64,000 nt of DNA from Pachypanchax playfairii (GCA_006937955.1 SSNP01000107.1:1241929-1305928), one strand, 5' to 3'; counted from the stretch's first letter, positions 48,709 to 59,700 are shown. Made by a program: numbers and translations. The notes: generated from the sequence alone by a model not told the origin.

Positions 48709-49877
48709 AAGCTCATTCAAGCAGTGTATGGGTGATGCAGATAAACAGCTATGATTTGCTTTACTTTTCCATATCTGTAAACACCAAAGTCCCAGATTGT
48801 GACAGGCTTGCTCACATCCGTTTTGATTTCATTCTATGCTTCAGGAACAGTTGGTAAGCCCACTGCCTGGTACAACATGGAATGTCTCAGGTTAACTGCA
48901 AACAAGGCTCCTGGGAGATTGCCAAAGACAATGGAATAAACAGATGTGATTTACTTCTCCTTTATTCTGCTTTGAATGGGGAAGGAACGTCAGTCACTGT
49001 GGCCTCTTGTCTCATCGAGAGCAGCTGAGTCAATTGTCCCAGAGTTTGAATGGAAAAGGGATGCAGCTGGAAGTGTGAGAACGCGTAGTGTATTCACAAT
49101 AGGAAATCACAGACTTGCACAGAACCAACACTGCACTGGATCACATCCTCTCTTCTTATCAGGCCACATCTGTTTCCTGGAGCTCACATCGCCTGACCAG
49201 TGCCATAAAAGAGAAGCACAGCTTGAGCAGTTCAGCCAAGCTGCTGTTCATAAGAGCTCATCTTCCCCAAGTGAGACTCAAAACCACAAGCCCCTTCATG
49301 TATCTCTCCTCACCTCTACAACTGTAAACATTCAAAAAATGGTCAGTGTTTCATGCACTGCCCACAATTTCAAGAGCGTGGTTTCTGTTGGTATGTAAAC
49401 ACAGTCTTGGAAAGGATATTGGTTCCAAACAGTTAACTAGCTTGTAGTTTGTGCTTGTAAATGTTGAAATTCAACCAACCAACAAGCCATCAAGAAGTTC
49501 CATTCTTTAGACTCCTGTGCACTTCCTTTCTAATGCAGAATTTAAATTAGTTTCAAATAGTCTTTCATGTTAAGAGGAGATAATACTGCACATCTTTCAA
49601 AAAGCACAGCTTATTTTGGCTCCTTCACCAACCACAGATTTTGCTTTCTGGCCAACTGGATTATGTAACTAACCCCCTCTGCATTCAAGGGCATTTTATC
49701 CACTAACCAACATATTTCTTTTTCATTGTCCAGTCACATTCTTTTTTAATGAATTATTTTATTTATTTTTATTTTTGTAGAAATTTTCCACTTGAACAGT
49801 GATACACACAGACAACAATATATTTAAAAAAATATTTCATTTGTGATGGTTTCAAGATTTTTTCAAGATCACAAAAC
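48709..49877. other. Non-coding stretch, nothing recognised
   Basis: The longest frame (140 codons, 48976-49398) is not similar to anything I know and lacks domain structure. It overlaps another frame and may be chance. Confidence 0.4.
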
Positions 49878-50738
49878 TACACTCACCGGCCACTTTATTA
49901 GGTACACCTGTCCAACTGCTCGTTAACACTTAATTTCTAATCAGCCAATCACATGGCGGCAACTCAGTGCATTTAGGCATGTACACATGGTCAAGACAAT
50001 CTCCTGCAGTTCAAACCGAGCATCAGTATGGGGAAGAAAGGTGATTTGAGTGACTTTGAACGTGGCATGGTTGTTGGTGACAGAATGGCTGGTCTGAGTA
50101 TTTCAGAAACTGCTGATCTACTGGGATTTTCACACACAACCGTCTCTAGGGTTTACAGACAATGGTCCAAAAAAGAGAAAATATCCAGTGAGCGGCAGTT
50201 CTGTGGGCGGAAATGCCTTGTTGATGCCAGAGGTCAGAGGAGAATGGCCAGACTGGTTCGAGCTGATAGAAAGGCAACAGTGACTCAAATAACCACTCAT
50301 TACAACCAAGGTAGGCAGAAGAGCATCTCTGAACGCACAGTACGTCGAACTTTGAGGCAGATGGGCTACAGCAGCAGAAGACCACGCCGGGTGCCACTCC
50401 TTTCAGCTAAGAACAGGAAACTGAGGCTACAATTTGCACAAGCTCATCGAAATTGGACAATAGAAGATTGGAAAAACGTTGCCTGGTCTGATGAGTCTCG
50501 ATTTCTGCTGCGACATTCGGATGGTAGGGTCAGAATTTGGCGTCAACAACGTGAAAGCATGGATCCCTCCTGCCTTGTATCAACGGTTCAGGCTGGTGGT
50601 GGTGGTGTAATGGTGTGGGGAATATTTTCTTGGCACTCTTTGGGCCCCTTGGTACCAATTGAGCATTGTTACAATGCCACAGCCTACCTGAGTATTGTTG
50701 CTGACCATGTCCATCCCTTTATGACCACAATGTACTAG
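49878..50738 (+). mobile_element. 3'-truncated Tc1-like DNA transposon
   Basis: A TA dinucleotide (49878-49879) precedes CACTCACCGGCCACTTTA, the well-known terminus of a Tc1-like family in fish and amphibians, continuing TTAGGTACACCTG. The transposase gene begins 148 bp inside. The right end, which should be the reverse complement of this terminus, is absent: sequence unrelated to the family begins right after the codon for Y at about 50738. The following 200 bp are pyrimidine-rich and unidentified. Confidence 0.85.
50028..50738 (+). CDS. Tc1-like transposase, truncated (236 aa)
   Basis: The protein is the N-terminal two-thirds of a Tc1-like DDE transposase, which cuts and pastes its element at TA sites. 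Residues 1-60 contain the first helix-turn-helix (FERGMVVGDRMAGLSISETA … TVSRVYRQW). Residues 60-125 hold the second (TTHYNQGRQKSISERTVRR … GYSSRRPRR), which binds the terminal repeats. The catalytic domain starts around residue 130: WSDESRF carries the first aspartate and VMVWGIFSW follows. The family is usually about 340 aa; here the reading frame ends at HPFMTTMY, before the QQDN motif with the second aspartate and before the last catalytic acid. The open frame has no internal stop, so decay is recent, but the enzyme cannot be catalytic. The ATG chosen matches the family start (MGKKGDLSDFERG). Confidence 0.9.
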   Translation: MGKKGDLSDFERGMVVGDRMAGLSISETADLLGFSHTTVSRVYRQWSKKEKISSERQFCGRKCLVDARGQRRMARLVRADRKATVTQITTHYNQGRQKSISERTVRRTLRQMGYSSRRPRRVPLLSAKNRKLRLQFAQAHRNWTIEDWKNVAWSDESRFLLRHSDGRVRIWRQQRESMDPSCLVSTVQAGGGGVMVWGIFSWHSLGPLVPIEHCYNATAYLSIVADHVHPFMTTMY

Positions 50739-51058
50739 ATGTTGGTCGATGCTGTGGTGTCTCTGCTCTTGTTTTTGTCTCTCAGCAGGTGTTGAAGCCG
50801 ATTTCTTTTTCTCCCAACTTCTCTTCTACCTCTTCTTATCTTTTGTTCCTCTTCTTTCTTTTTCCTTTTCTTCTAATTTCCTCTCTCTTTTGCCATGCCC
50901 GCTGACTCAAAAACGTTGTAATAAACAAAATAGCATCTAAATAAAACCATGATAAATAAAGGTAAAAAACTGAACATTGTAGTGATTGCTGCATGTTTGG
51001 CATGTGAGAACAAATCTGTCAGGCATTTCTTTGCATCCGGACATGAATTCTGACTGCT
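50739..51058 (+). other. Unidentified pyrimidine-rich segment after the transposase break
   Basis: It is rich in TCTT and CTTCT words and has an AATAAAC near 50921. It could be part of an insertion that removed the transposase 3' half, but no identity or duplication was found. Confidence 0.3.
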
Positions 51059-52204
51059 TTAAAGGGGTTATGACATCAAAATGCACTTTTTTGAGGTTTT
51101 TGGGGTATATCATGATGTGTTGTGCACTGATGAGGCCGTGTGAACGTCCAAAGCGAGTACCAAAGTTCCCGTTTGTGGGCGGTCCGCTTTGTTTCATATT
51201 TAAAAAACGGTTAAATCGGAAAGCACCATTTTTTCCTACGTGGCATTTCATCCTACGTATTTCATAGCGTCCAATAAAAGTGCACAGTGAAGTAAACAGT
51301 CCAACCCCCCACTCCCCCCACCCCCAGCCCATACACCGGTAGCTGCGTTGCGCTAGCTTGTGCTGCTGCTCTTGAGAAGCGATGACTACGCAAACGGGGA
51401 CCTGTTGTGTCCAAGGATGCTCAACCCATGCTGGAAGTTTCCACTCACTCCCGAAGGATGAAAAAAACAAGAGAAGAGTGGCTGAAGTTCATTTATGGAG
51501 AAGTGCCACGCAGTTATAACCTCAATTTGAAAATATGTTCAGCTCACTTCATGGAGGACTGCTTCCATAACTTGGGTGAATTCAAGTTGGGATTGTCAAA
51601 GAAACTGATTTTAATTAAAAATTCTTTACCAACCCTGAAGGAGGCGACCACATCGTCAATACCCGTAAGTTTATTTATTTAATAAAATGCTGCCTTGCCT
51701 GATAAACGTTTGTTCGTGGTCTGAAGAGTTCATGATGCTAGCATGTGATAGCCGCTCTAGCAACAATGTCCGTGAGCAACAGGTTTATCATACCATATTG
51801 TGAATCTATTTTCATTGATAACATCTGACAGCACTGTTTATTCGCTCATGTGATTAGTTGAGTTTTATGTGTTCACCCCTCCGTCTTCCTCAGAAGACGT
51901 TTCAGGCTCGAACATATACGGTTGTAAACGTCCACTCGCCATTTTACTGGACTGTTGACGGAGCCGAGAAGAAAGGCTTGCTGCGGGCAATGGTTGTAGC
52001 CAATCAGAGCAAAGTCAGCCAGGGAGACCCACATATCATTAACGAAAGGAACCGTGTTGCTGAGAAGAGGATTCTGACCTGCCCGTACACCCCCGCCCTG
52101 TTAGTTTTTTAATCAAATTCTTTTGTGAGTTGACATATGCGGGCATATCTACTACATGAAATAGCTTTACGCCAGTTTAAACAGTGATGTCATCACACCT
52201 TTAA
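51059..52204 (+). mobile_element. TTAA-flanked transposon with a THAP-domain exon
   Basis: TTAA occurs at 51059-51062 and 52201-52204. The ends are AGGGGTTATGACATCA and AGGTGTGATGACATCA, matching at 13 of 16. Inside is a THAP domain (51382-51664) with a splice donor, and a possible second exon (from 51894). TTAA duplication plus a THAP protein is the combination expected of Kolobok-class transposons, which is the basis for the class I infer for the other TTAA elements. No separate transposase is present. Confidence 0.75.
51382..51664 (+). pseudogene. THAP-type zinc finger exon (frameshifted)
   Basis: From an ATG at 51382 the frame reads MTTQTGTCCVQGCSTHAGSF and HSLPKDEK. The A7 run near 51463 then shifts the frame by one, after which REEWLKFIYGEVPRSYN, LKICSAHFMEDCF, GLSKKLILIKNSLPTL continue to the splice donor GTAAGT at 51665. 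This is a typical THAP domain: C-x4-C near the start, a central W, then C-x2-H (CSAH) and a final P. All zinc ligands are present once the single-base shift is allowed for. A plausible second exon starts after CTTCCTCAG at 51894, in the same phase as the donor, and is open to 52112, though its product is not recognised. It might be a sequencing error or a real null mutation. Confidence 0.7.
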
Positions 52205-52488
52205 TGTCAGACAGACATGGGAAAAAAAATAAAATAAAATAAAATAAAATAATAGAATACATGACAGAAGAAATGTTACCATTATCCACAAAATTGATGC
52301 TGCAACACCAGAAGCATCTCTCAAAATGAAAAAGCACTTTTCAAAACAGTCAACAGAGAGATGCGTTTTCATTACGCGCAGCGCGCTTACACACACACAC
52401 ACACACACACACACACTTTGAACCTATGGGGACAGTTCTGTTATTTCTTTATATTTTTAATGTCATATGGACAAACAATGTAACGTAA
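52205..52488. repeat. Simple repeats: (AAAAT)n and (AC)n
   Basis: AAAAT repeats occur at about 52226-52251 and a pure AC run at about 52388-52417. The remaining sequence in this stretch shows nothing recognised. Confidence 0.9.
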
Positions 52489-52942
52489 TACAGTGGACGA
52501 CAGTTATATTCACAACCTCGGTGCCCAGCAGTTTTGTGCATGTAAGCGTTGGACGCGACAGCATAATGGCACAGATTAAGTTACAGTTAGTAGCAGAACA
52601 GAACGGTTTTATATATTAGGAACTTATGATAGGGCACTAAAAATGAGAACAATGTTACTTTTGACACTATTTCACACTGAAGAAGTCGGGGATGCATTTT
52701 TTGCGACCCTCTGGCAGCTTCAGTCAGACGCCCCAGACCCGCACACATGAAGGACAGAGCAGCCTAGTTCCAGGCACATAACAGCGACAGTGTCTGGGAG
52801 AAAACCAGAGGTGAATGGTCAAGTAACTAGTGAGAAATAGCAGGATTCAGTGAGATGCATGTATGATACCTCTAAATGCTTTTTGCATATGCATATTGCA
52901 ATGTGCCCAGCAGTGTTGTGCATATAACCGTCCTCCACTGTA
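52489..52942. mobile_element. Mariner/Tc1-type MITE
   Basis: The ends are CAGTGGACGACAGTTATATT and CAGTGGAGGACGGTTATATG read inward, with TA on both sides (52489-52490 and 52941-52942). They continue CACAAC on both arms. Length is 450 bp with no open frame of interest. TA flanks and CAGT-type ends fit the Tc1/mariner superfamily, but the transposase that moved it is not here. Confidence 0.75.
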
Positions 52943-53269
52943 ATAATAATAAGAATAAGAATAAATAAAAAATAATAAAAAAAAAGAAAAGAAAAATCGT
53001 TTTTACTGGGCTTCCAGTGGGGGGTAGGGAGGTGTGTGTGTGTGTGGGGGGGGGGGGCACAAGCACTTAGTTGGGGGGGCCATGCCCCTAATGGCCGCCC
53101 ATAGCGACAGGTCCGTCTGCGCCGCGTTAGTAAATCACCTGCTTCTTGTTTTTGTGACCACTGAGAGGTTTGCACCCTCGCAAACCTTTGATAAATCAAG
53201 CCCAATGTGTTTTAACGAGATTTGTTTTCTCAACTTGTGTTTCATACTACCAAGACTATTTGGGTAAGA
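52943..53269. other. Simple and G-rich sequence
   Basis: It contains an A-rich (AAT) segment, a GT run (53031-53045) and a G run (53046-53057) followed by a second G run. No element ends were found. Confidence 0.5.
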
Positions 53270-54336
53270 TTAAAGGTGGGATATGGAATATTTTCATAAA
53301 AAGCAATATTTTTAATAAAATAATGCCTCCACGGGGCGTTTAGAGGGTTGTAGAATGAAAATACACTATTTCCTTTAAAAATTAAAGCAAAATATTATAA
53401 AATGTTAATTTTGATGGGCACGACGTTGGCATTTTGTTTACATCTACCAGCCAATAGCTGGCAGAGCAGAGGGTGCCATTTTGGGTTGCCCAATACCATA
53501 AATAGTCCAGCACAGTGAGGCTGGTACTGTTGAGTCTGCAGGTCAAGTACTAGCTGGAAGCCCCGGGGACATGTGGTGATTATATACCTTATTTGCTTGC
53601 TGTAGGGGGATTCCCTTGGGGTTTCCCATGTGATGAGCAAGTTCTGTGTGGAAACATTTTCATTAGCAGCTAGCTAACACGTAGCTGCAGCAGGTCGCTG
53701 AAGTGGAGGAGCTTCGGGCCACTTGTTCACTGGAAGACACACCACAGAGGATTTTATTGCTTTTTTATTTTATTGGATAAGTGGGGCATGCAGGATGGTG
53801 TGTGAGGAGAACAGAGGATCTTAGGAGGGACTGCAGGAAGTTTTGGTTTGCTCAAGAAGAGCCGCAGGACAACTATGAACCCTTTGCCACGAACTGAATC
53901 GATGACTGAGCTACAAACAGGTAGGACCTGCTTTTATCAGAGTCAGTGTGTGATCAGCGGGGCTGGAGAGCATGATTAGTGAGCCGAACTCATGATATTT
54001 TATTGTCCTGCTCAGGTCGGGGATCAGAGTGAGTTTGGTGAGGAATATTGGTCGACCTCAGCATCGGAGCACAAGCCTGGAGGGTTTACAAGCCTGGCAC
54101 CCAGATGGCAGAAGGCTTTGTGCTGTTATATTCTATTCATATTCCACCTTTAAATAGCAATCAAGTTGCGTTACAAAAGGAAGATGAAGCATTATGCTTT
54201 TCTGGTTTTCACCCAGTTTCACTTAAAATAAACTCACCTACTTATTACAAACACAGGAGTGCGAGTGACAGACTAACAGCAATCGTAGGAGGATGACTTA
54301 AAAAAAACACTTTAAGATGAAAAAATTCAAACATAC
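53270..54336. other. Unidentified; one possible TTAA-type left terminus
   Basis: At 53270 a TTAAAGGTGGGATATGGAAT sequence resembles TTAA-element left ends, but the matching right end was not found. A sub-region (53600-53900) contains GCTAGCTAACACGTAGC-type words seen in other fish repeats. No coding region is supported. Confidence 0.3.
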
Positions 54337-54449
54337 TTTATTAATAATTAATATATGTTGCAGTTGCTCAGTCTTTTCTTCAGAGAGCCATTGCAGAGGG
54401 TTCTAGCTGTGGACAGGTAGGACTCCCTGTACCATTCTGTGTTGCTGTA
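54337..54449 (-). mobile_element. 3' end fragment of the LINE family seen at 17545
   Basis: On the minus strand it reads TACCTGTCCACAGCTAGAAC, TGCAATGGCTCTCTGAAG and AAAGACTGAGC, matching the 3' end of the LINE relic at 17590-17700 (TTCCTGTCCACAGCTAGAAC, ATAATGGCTTCCTGAAAAAG). It is a short dead fragment. Confidence 0.65.
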
Positions 54450-54717
54450 GGTGGTGTGAAAATAAGCCACATACCTTCTGGATACATGTTGTCATCTTTC
54501 TACCTGCTTGTTGTTGTGTGTACTGACGAAATCACGCGTGTATTCGCTATTCTCATGAGATTCCATGATCTTCCGGGACCAGCTGGATGTGACGCTGCGA
54601 AAGTGATTTACACGTGTGAAGCGCTCCCGATAGGAAGGGACGCGCTGCTGATTGCGCGAGCAAAACGTTGCGCACTGCTGACGCGTCCAGTGGAAAGGAA
54701 AGGTCAATGAGACTGTT
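54450..54717 (+). repeat. Direct repeat, copy 1 (unidentified)
   Basis: It starts GGTGGTGTGAAAATAAGCCA and ends near GGAAAGGAAAGGTCAATGAG. It is about 268 bp and shares around 80% identity by eye with a second copy at 54934-55192, in the same orientation. Shared phrases include GCTTGTTGTTGTGTGTACTG and TGACGCGTCCAGTGGAAAGG. Function unknown. Confidence 0.7.
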
Positions 54718-54933
54718 CCCACTGCGCACGAAGCAGTGCGCATGAGATGTGTCTCAGAAGCCTAGTGTCGCGGTCATTACGTTGCAGTCAAGTTCAGCAG
54801 TTTAGTTTGGACCAGACAGGAAATCAGGTGAAACGTAACATATCCAGAAGTTTCAAAATAAAAGGACACATACGTATTTACGTTTGTGAGACTATGAGAA
54901 AGTACAGTACCTGTGACAGGTTTGAAGTCCATA

Positions 54934-55192
54934 GGTGGTGTGAAAATAAGCTACATACCTGCTGTTGTCTTTCTCCCTGCTTGTTGTTGTGTGTACTGAC
55001 GAAATCATGCGTGTTTTCGCTTTTCTCATGAGATTTCGTGATTTTCCGGGATCAGCTGGATGCAACATTTGCGCGAGGGATAAGCGCGTGTAAAACACTC
55101 CTGGTGGGAAGGGACGCATGGCTGATTGTGTGGGCAAAACGTTGCACCCTGCTGACGCGTCCAGTGGAAAGGAGTGGTTAGACTCTACAACC
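54934..55192 (+). repeat. Direct repeat, copy 2 (unidentified)
   Basis: The second copy of the unit at 54450-54717, separated by 216 bp of unrelated sequence. It has a few small indels relative to copy 1 (for example, the CCGATAGGAAGGGACG region reads TGGTGGGAAGGGACG). A more diverged piece is seen at about 40449-40500. Confidence 0.7.
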
Positions 55193-55719
55193 AAATCGAC
55201 TTCTGACAAATTCAATAATGTTTGGACCTCAGCTGTAATTTGCTTTATTTAACTCACTTTAATAATATTTCTGCTGCTGTTATTTTACACATCTTTTTTT
55301 CCCAGTTTATATTCTTCCAAAGCTTATAATGCCTGTCACTTTGCTGCTTTTACAGCTGAATTTTCCCATTGAGGGACAACAACAAATTCTTCTTCTTCTA
55401 TTAACAAGTTTAAAAAAGTAACAAATTAAGCAAAAATCCTCTGACCTGCACAGAATCCAAACTAGACAAAAAAAAAATCAAAAAGAGCAATGTTTACAAA
55501 AATAAAAAAAACCACGAAAGACTCAAAATTATAAAAACTGCTTGTAAAATCACAGATCTACTTCAACAAGCTGTCACCATATGAAGCGCTATTCCAGAAT
55601 AATGTAGCGCTATTCTTGAATGAATTCATAAAATAAAAAAATAAAATGCATCTCTGCAAATACTCATGATTAAACTGATACTGACTCATGATGTCAGACT
55701 CTCAGAACTCCAAGAAGAA
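55193..55719 (+). other. Possible LINE 3' UTR-like sequence
   Basis: The text CTTTGCTGCTTTTACAGC and TTTTCCCATTGAGGGACAAC (about 55340-55380), followed by CTTCTT repeats, is typical of the 3' ends of fish LINEs. No coding remnant accompanies it, so the identification is weak. The rest is A+T-rich. Confidence 0.3.
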
Positions 55720-56769
55720 CAGAGTCAATTGCTGGGTTTCACATGACGTTGCGTTGACGTCACCAAATGCAGATGGGGGTCAGGAAGTAACAGCCGCTGC
55801 ATAGAACCCTGCTGAACTCTGCTGATTCGGCTTAAAAATACCCAAAATCTGTGCGGTCTACGGTTGTTGCAACTGCTCTAATCAGGAGAAAGACAAACGT
55901 TTTTTTCGTGTCTCGAAAGTCGTGTGCCACAAAGGTCTTAATTTTAAAAAACTTACCAAAAGAAGACAGCAGAAATGGATCGCTTATCTCCAGCTAAAAA
56001 CAAGAGGCGCAGAAATGCTAGAGTTTGCAGCGATCACTTTCTAAAAGGTTTAATAAAAGGGTTTATAAATGTTCTAGTGTTTTAGTGAACATTTACTTAG
56101 AAACACATCTACAAAAATGGCAGGTAAACAAGTTTTTCTCTGGCCACAAACCACGTTTTTAGGGGGGGTTCTGTGGATCTCTGTGAATGGTTGAACTACA
56201 TTATAGAAATATATAGAGAGAAATTACTTAAAATCAAACAAATCTAATAGAAATTTGGATTTAAAAAAGCATTTACATATAGATCATAGCACATAAACAC
56301 ACTCGTTATTAGCATTAGCAATAGTATTATTATCACGAATTAAAAGTAGCACAACTCACGACTTACCCGTGCAAAAACAAGACAACAGCCATTTAAAGCT
56401 TCTCTGGATCCTAAATCGTTGACCCAAACTGATACAAAATAGTTGTAGGCTTCCAGGCTTTTGAAGGCTTTCATTTGATTTGCTGTGTAAAAAGAGGTAT
56501 GCAGGACGAGAGTTATGTCGATAGCTTCAATACAGGGTAAATCCTCCAGACTGTATTTAAAGTCGGATTTTTAAACTATATGGGTCATAACCTAAATGAA
56601 GATATATTTTTTTGCGATATCGCGTCTGTGCTAGTCCATTTAAAGCCTTACTATAGTCGCTTTCTGACGTCGCGCTGTGTTGTTGTGGCCAAGTGAAACA
56701 CTTCCTGACCCCCATTTGAGTTTCGCGCGGCTTCCGAGTCACGTGAGTGAAACCCAGCAATTCAGAGGA
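55720..56769 (+). mobile_element. P-element-like DNA transposon remnant with a THAP relic
   Basis: The inverted ends begin AATTGCTGGGTTTCAC at 55727 and at 56762 (read inward). The arms are diverged but share ATGGGGGTCAGGAAGT and TGACGTC-type text further in, suggesting long inverted ends of about 60-100 bp. The flanks are CAGAGTC (55720-55726) and CAGAGGA (56763-56769), a 5/7 match consistent with a worn 7- or 8-bp duplication. A THAP domain relic lies inside on the plus strand. TIRs, a 7- or 8-bp duplication and a THAP domain together suggest the P superfamily, but the duplication is imperfect and no transposase catalytic part was seen. Confidence 0.6.
55838..56050 (+). pseudogene. THAP-type zinc finger relic
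   Basis: The text reads PKICAVYGCCNCSNQ, EKDKRFFRVSKV, TKRRQQKWIAYLQ and, after a frameshift, ARVCSDHFLKG. This follows the THAP order: C-x4-C near the N-terminus, a central W, then C-x2-H and the F of the zinc site. The expected start codon is ATA at 55838. A single-base shift before RVCSDHF breaks the frame. In active P-type transposases the THAP domain binds specific DNA sequence near the element ends. Confidence 0.7.
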
Positions 56770-59700
56770 GAGCTGAGTACATAGTTGTGATACTAGTTAC
56801 CACCTGGTAGCCACTCATTACATACATACACACAGATAATAAGATGTGTAAGTCATAAACTCCTCCTTGAACTGGCCTGCGAGGGCTAAACATCAAGAAA
56901 CTGTGCAGCTGTAAGATATTTTCAGATCTACTTACTGTACCTCCTTCAATCCTTAACATTGTTTCACCTTTCCATCCCACAACATTTACCTGCATCTAAT
57001 CTGCACCACTCAGGCCTCTGGTTCTTCTACTGCCTTAGACCTGCATGTGTATGTGCTGAGTCTAAAAATGAAACAATTTAATCTTCAGCAAAATGTAAGC
57101 AAGATTAGGAGGAGCTTTGTTTTTGAATGGATCCTTTTCACTTCCTACATACAATTATATACGAAAACCTTGGTGGAAAAAATGGATGAGTGGCTAAGAA
57201 TAAAAAAGTGGGGCAAATATGGAGAGCTGCAATGAATAAGCCAATGACACTTTACAAAATGTCTGAGTCAGTTCAAACACATCTAAATCTTTTCTCTTAT
57301 GCAAAGTTCTACACTGATCATCCATTATCCCTGTTCTACACAAAATCTGTAAAAATGGAGAACCCTAGAATGTCAATGAGACGTGGAACAAAACTCTCTT
57401 TTCAGACGCAGCTCTGACAAGGTCATCATTAAAACCCTTCAGAGAAATATCGCCACTGTATGAGAGGAAATCTTGTGTCGTAAACAGAATTAGTTTTGTT
57501 GCTGTTTTATAGCTCAAGCTCACCCAAATATCTGGCTCATTCATCCCCCTCCTTGACCTCCTTTAAAAAAGGCCTTCATTCCTCAGTTTTCTCAGCTACA
57601 AAGTGAACCTAACTGTCCTGATGAGTCCATCCTTGAGCAATCTAAGCAAAACTGGGCCTATCTCTGAAGTACCATCAAGAGGCTGCCTTGCATGTGCATA
57701 TCTGAGTGTCTTCCAGTGAGTGGATCGTTGCCCCCCCTCCCCTCATCTACCATCTGTCTCCAGATATATCACAGCTCTGTGGAGGCAAAAAAAAGATCAA
57801 TGGCTTGCTTCTGCAAGTTCAACCTGAAAAGCTGAGCTCCTCACTGTAATCTGTGCTACGTCTACAGAGTGAACTGTCAGATTTTCTGTAAATATGCATT
57901 TTACTTTATTTGTTTTGAGCCTCTGCCTGGCTGTGGCTTTTGGCAGTTACAGTCTCACAAAGAGCAGTAAGTGATTCATTCCTGTGGCCTTAACGGTATT
58001 CCATAAAGTAGCACCAAAGCTCGATGTCAACCCAAAGATGTTCAGACTTAGAGCTATGGATCATTCAGAGAGAAAAAAAATAATAATGTTCTTTCTTCTC
58101 CACGGTAGTATTAACGTACTGGCAAATTGAACATGAGATAGCAGCTTGGCTGTCACATTTCACCACAGGAACAAGAAGAAGCTGTTTTGGTCAATTCTGC
58201 TACATACCTGAAGCCTCCCAGAGACCACTTCAGAGCAGGAACTTGATTCCAATACTCAGTTTGACCAAGAAATTGGTTTAATATGACAATTACACACTTT
58301 AAGTGTCCTGATTTTCAAAAGCTCTCCCAGTTAATGACAGGAGATGGCAGTTAATCACATCCTTATGCAGGAACCAAGGTGCAACCCAGGGGAGCTAAGG
58401 CATAGTTGTAACCTGCCAGCACAATTACCTTTTAGCAATTACTGTGAGCAGAGTTCAGGACACCTCAGCAAAAAACATACAGTAAAGAGATGGCTGCCAG
58501 ACAGCACAGCAAGACAGGCTGCCATCAGGAGGTGAAGCAACAGGTCAAACGCAGGACAATAGCTACACTTAAAAGTTCTCCCTTTCATATTATCTCCACT
58601 CAAAATCAATGTATCACAAGCTCAACACTCACAGAAAACAAAGTTGTTGAAGCTGTGGAAGTAATTCAGCCTGTGACACAGAAGAGAGAAAATATCAGTT
58701 ATAAAATCTACAGAATTCTCTCGGATTATTTCACAATATCCATTTCACAGCCCTGAAACTATTTGGGACATTATCACTAGTTTGAGATGATGTTTGCCAC
58801 ATGTGTTTCATCCACATTGAAGCAAATACATATAAAAAAACAAAGACTTTTGTGAGTGCATTCAGTTCAGAGGATCAGCTGTTTTTGTGACCAACATCTG
58901 TTAGTCCGATGATGCCCCAGGCCAACATACAGTGTGTGACACAGATTCAGTGTGAAAACACAGATATGTAGCATGCATGCTATGAAAAACTCTAATGGCC
59001 AGCTGTCTAGTGGAACTAAAACATTTTGGTATTCAAATTAATTTCTAGAAATGGTTGTAAAAAAAGGGGCAGGAAAAAAGGTGCTCTCAAGCCTCGATTG
59101 TCTTGAACTCAAATAACCCTTGATGTCTAGCTTAATTCTATTGTGTAGCCACAACAGCTTTTATCCCAGTTAATTATTTCAAAATCTTAAACAAATACAT
59201 AAGGTACAGCCTTCAATTAGATTTCAGTGTGCAAGTCAGGCCTCTTGAGGCTGAAATTGCTGCTGTTCTGTATCCATTTTTACTCAAGGTAATCAAATGA
59301 CTGATAATGCTGGCTGTGTGTTCTCAGAGATGAGAGGAAATACAGCATCTTACAAAGATAAGAAATCAGTTTCTGCTTTTCTTTCTATTTTTTTCCTTAT
59401 TTTTTTTTATTGGATTACATCTTGGGAGTGTAATCCTTCATAGTGCTCTCTCTAGGAGGCACAACAGAAAGTGAATGTGGAAGTGAGGAGGGAGTAAGAA
59501 AGTGAATCTGAATGGAAGAGGATTTGGGGAGCAGAATCCCAAGACAAGCGAGTAAATCTGTGCAGGGTGGGTGAATCAGTAACTCCATCCCACATTCCTA
59601 ACGGCTGATGAGCCAAGCAGGCATTATGGAAGCTGTGGAAGTGAACTACAGCTACAGTTTTCTGCTGAATTTGATGGAATTTGTTTACTTATAAATCTAA

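Noticed and set aside
48560..48857. Open frames across the CA repeat and N gap
   Set aside because: Caused by the CA repeat and interrupted by undetermined bases.
48976..49398. 140-codon open frame on the plus strand
   Set aside because: No recognisable protein, no splice sites of note and a competing frame over the same bases.
50937..51470. 177-codon open frame on the minus strand
   Set aside because: It spans the boundary of a TTAA element and has no recognisable product; it is opposite to the THAP gene.
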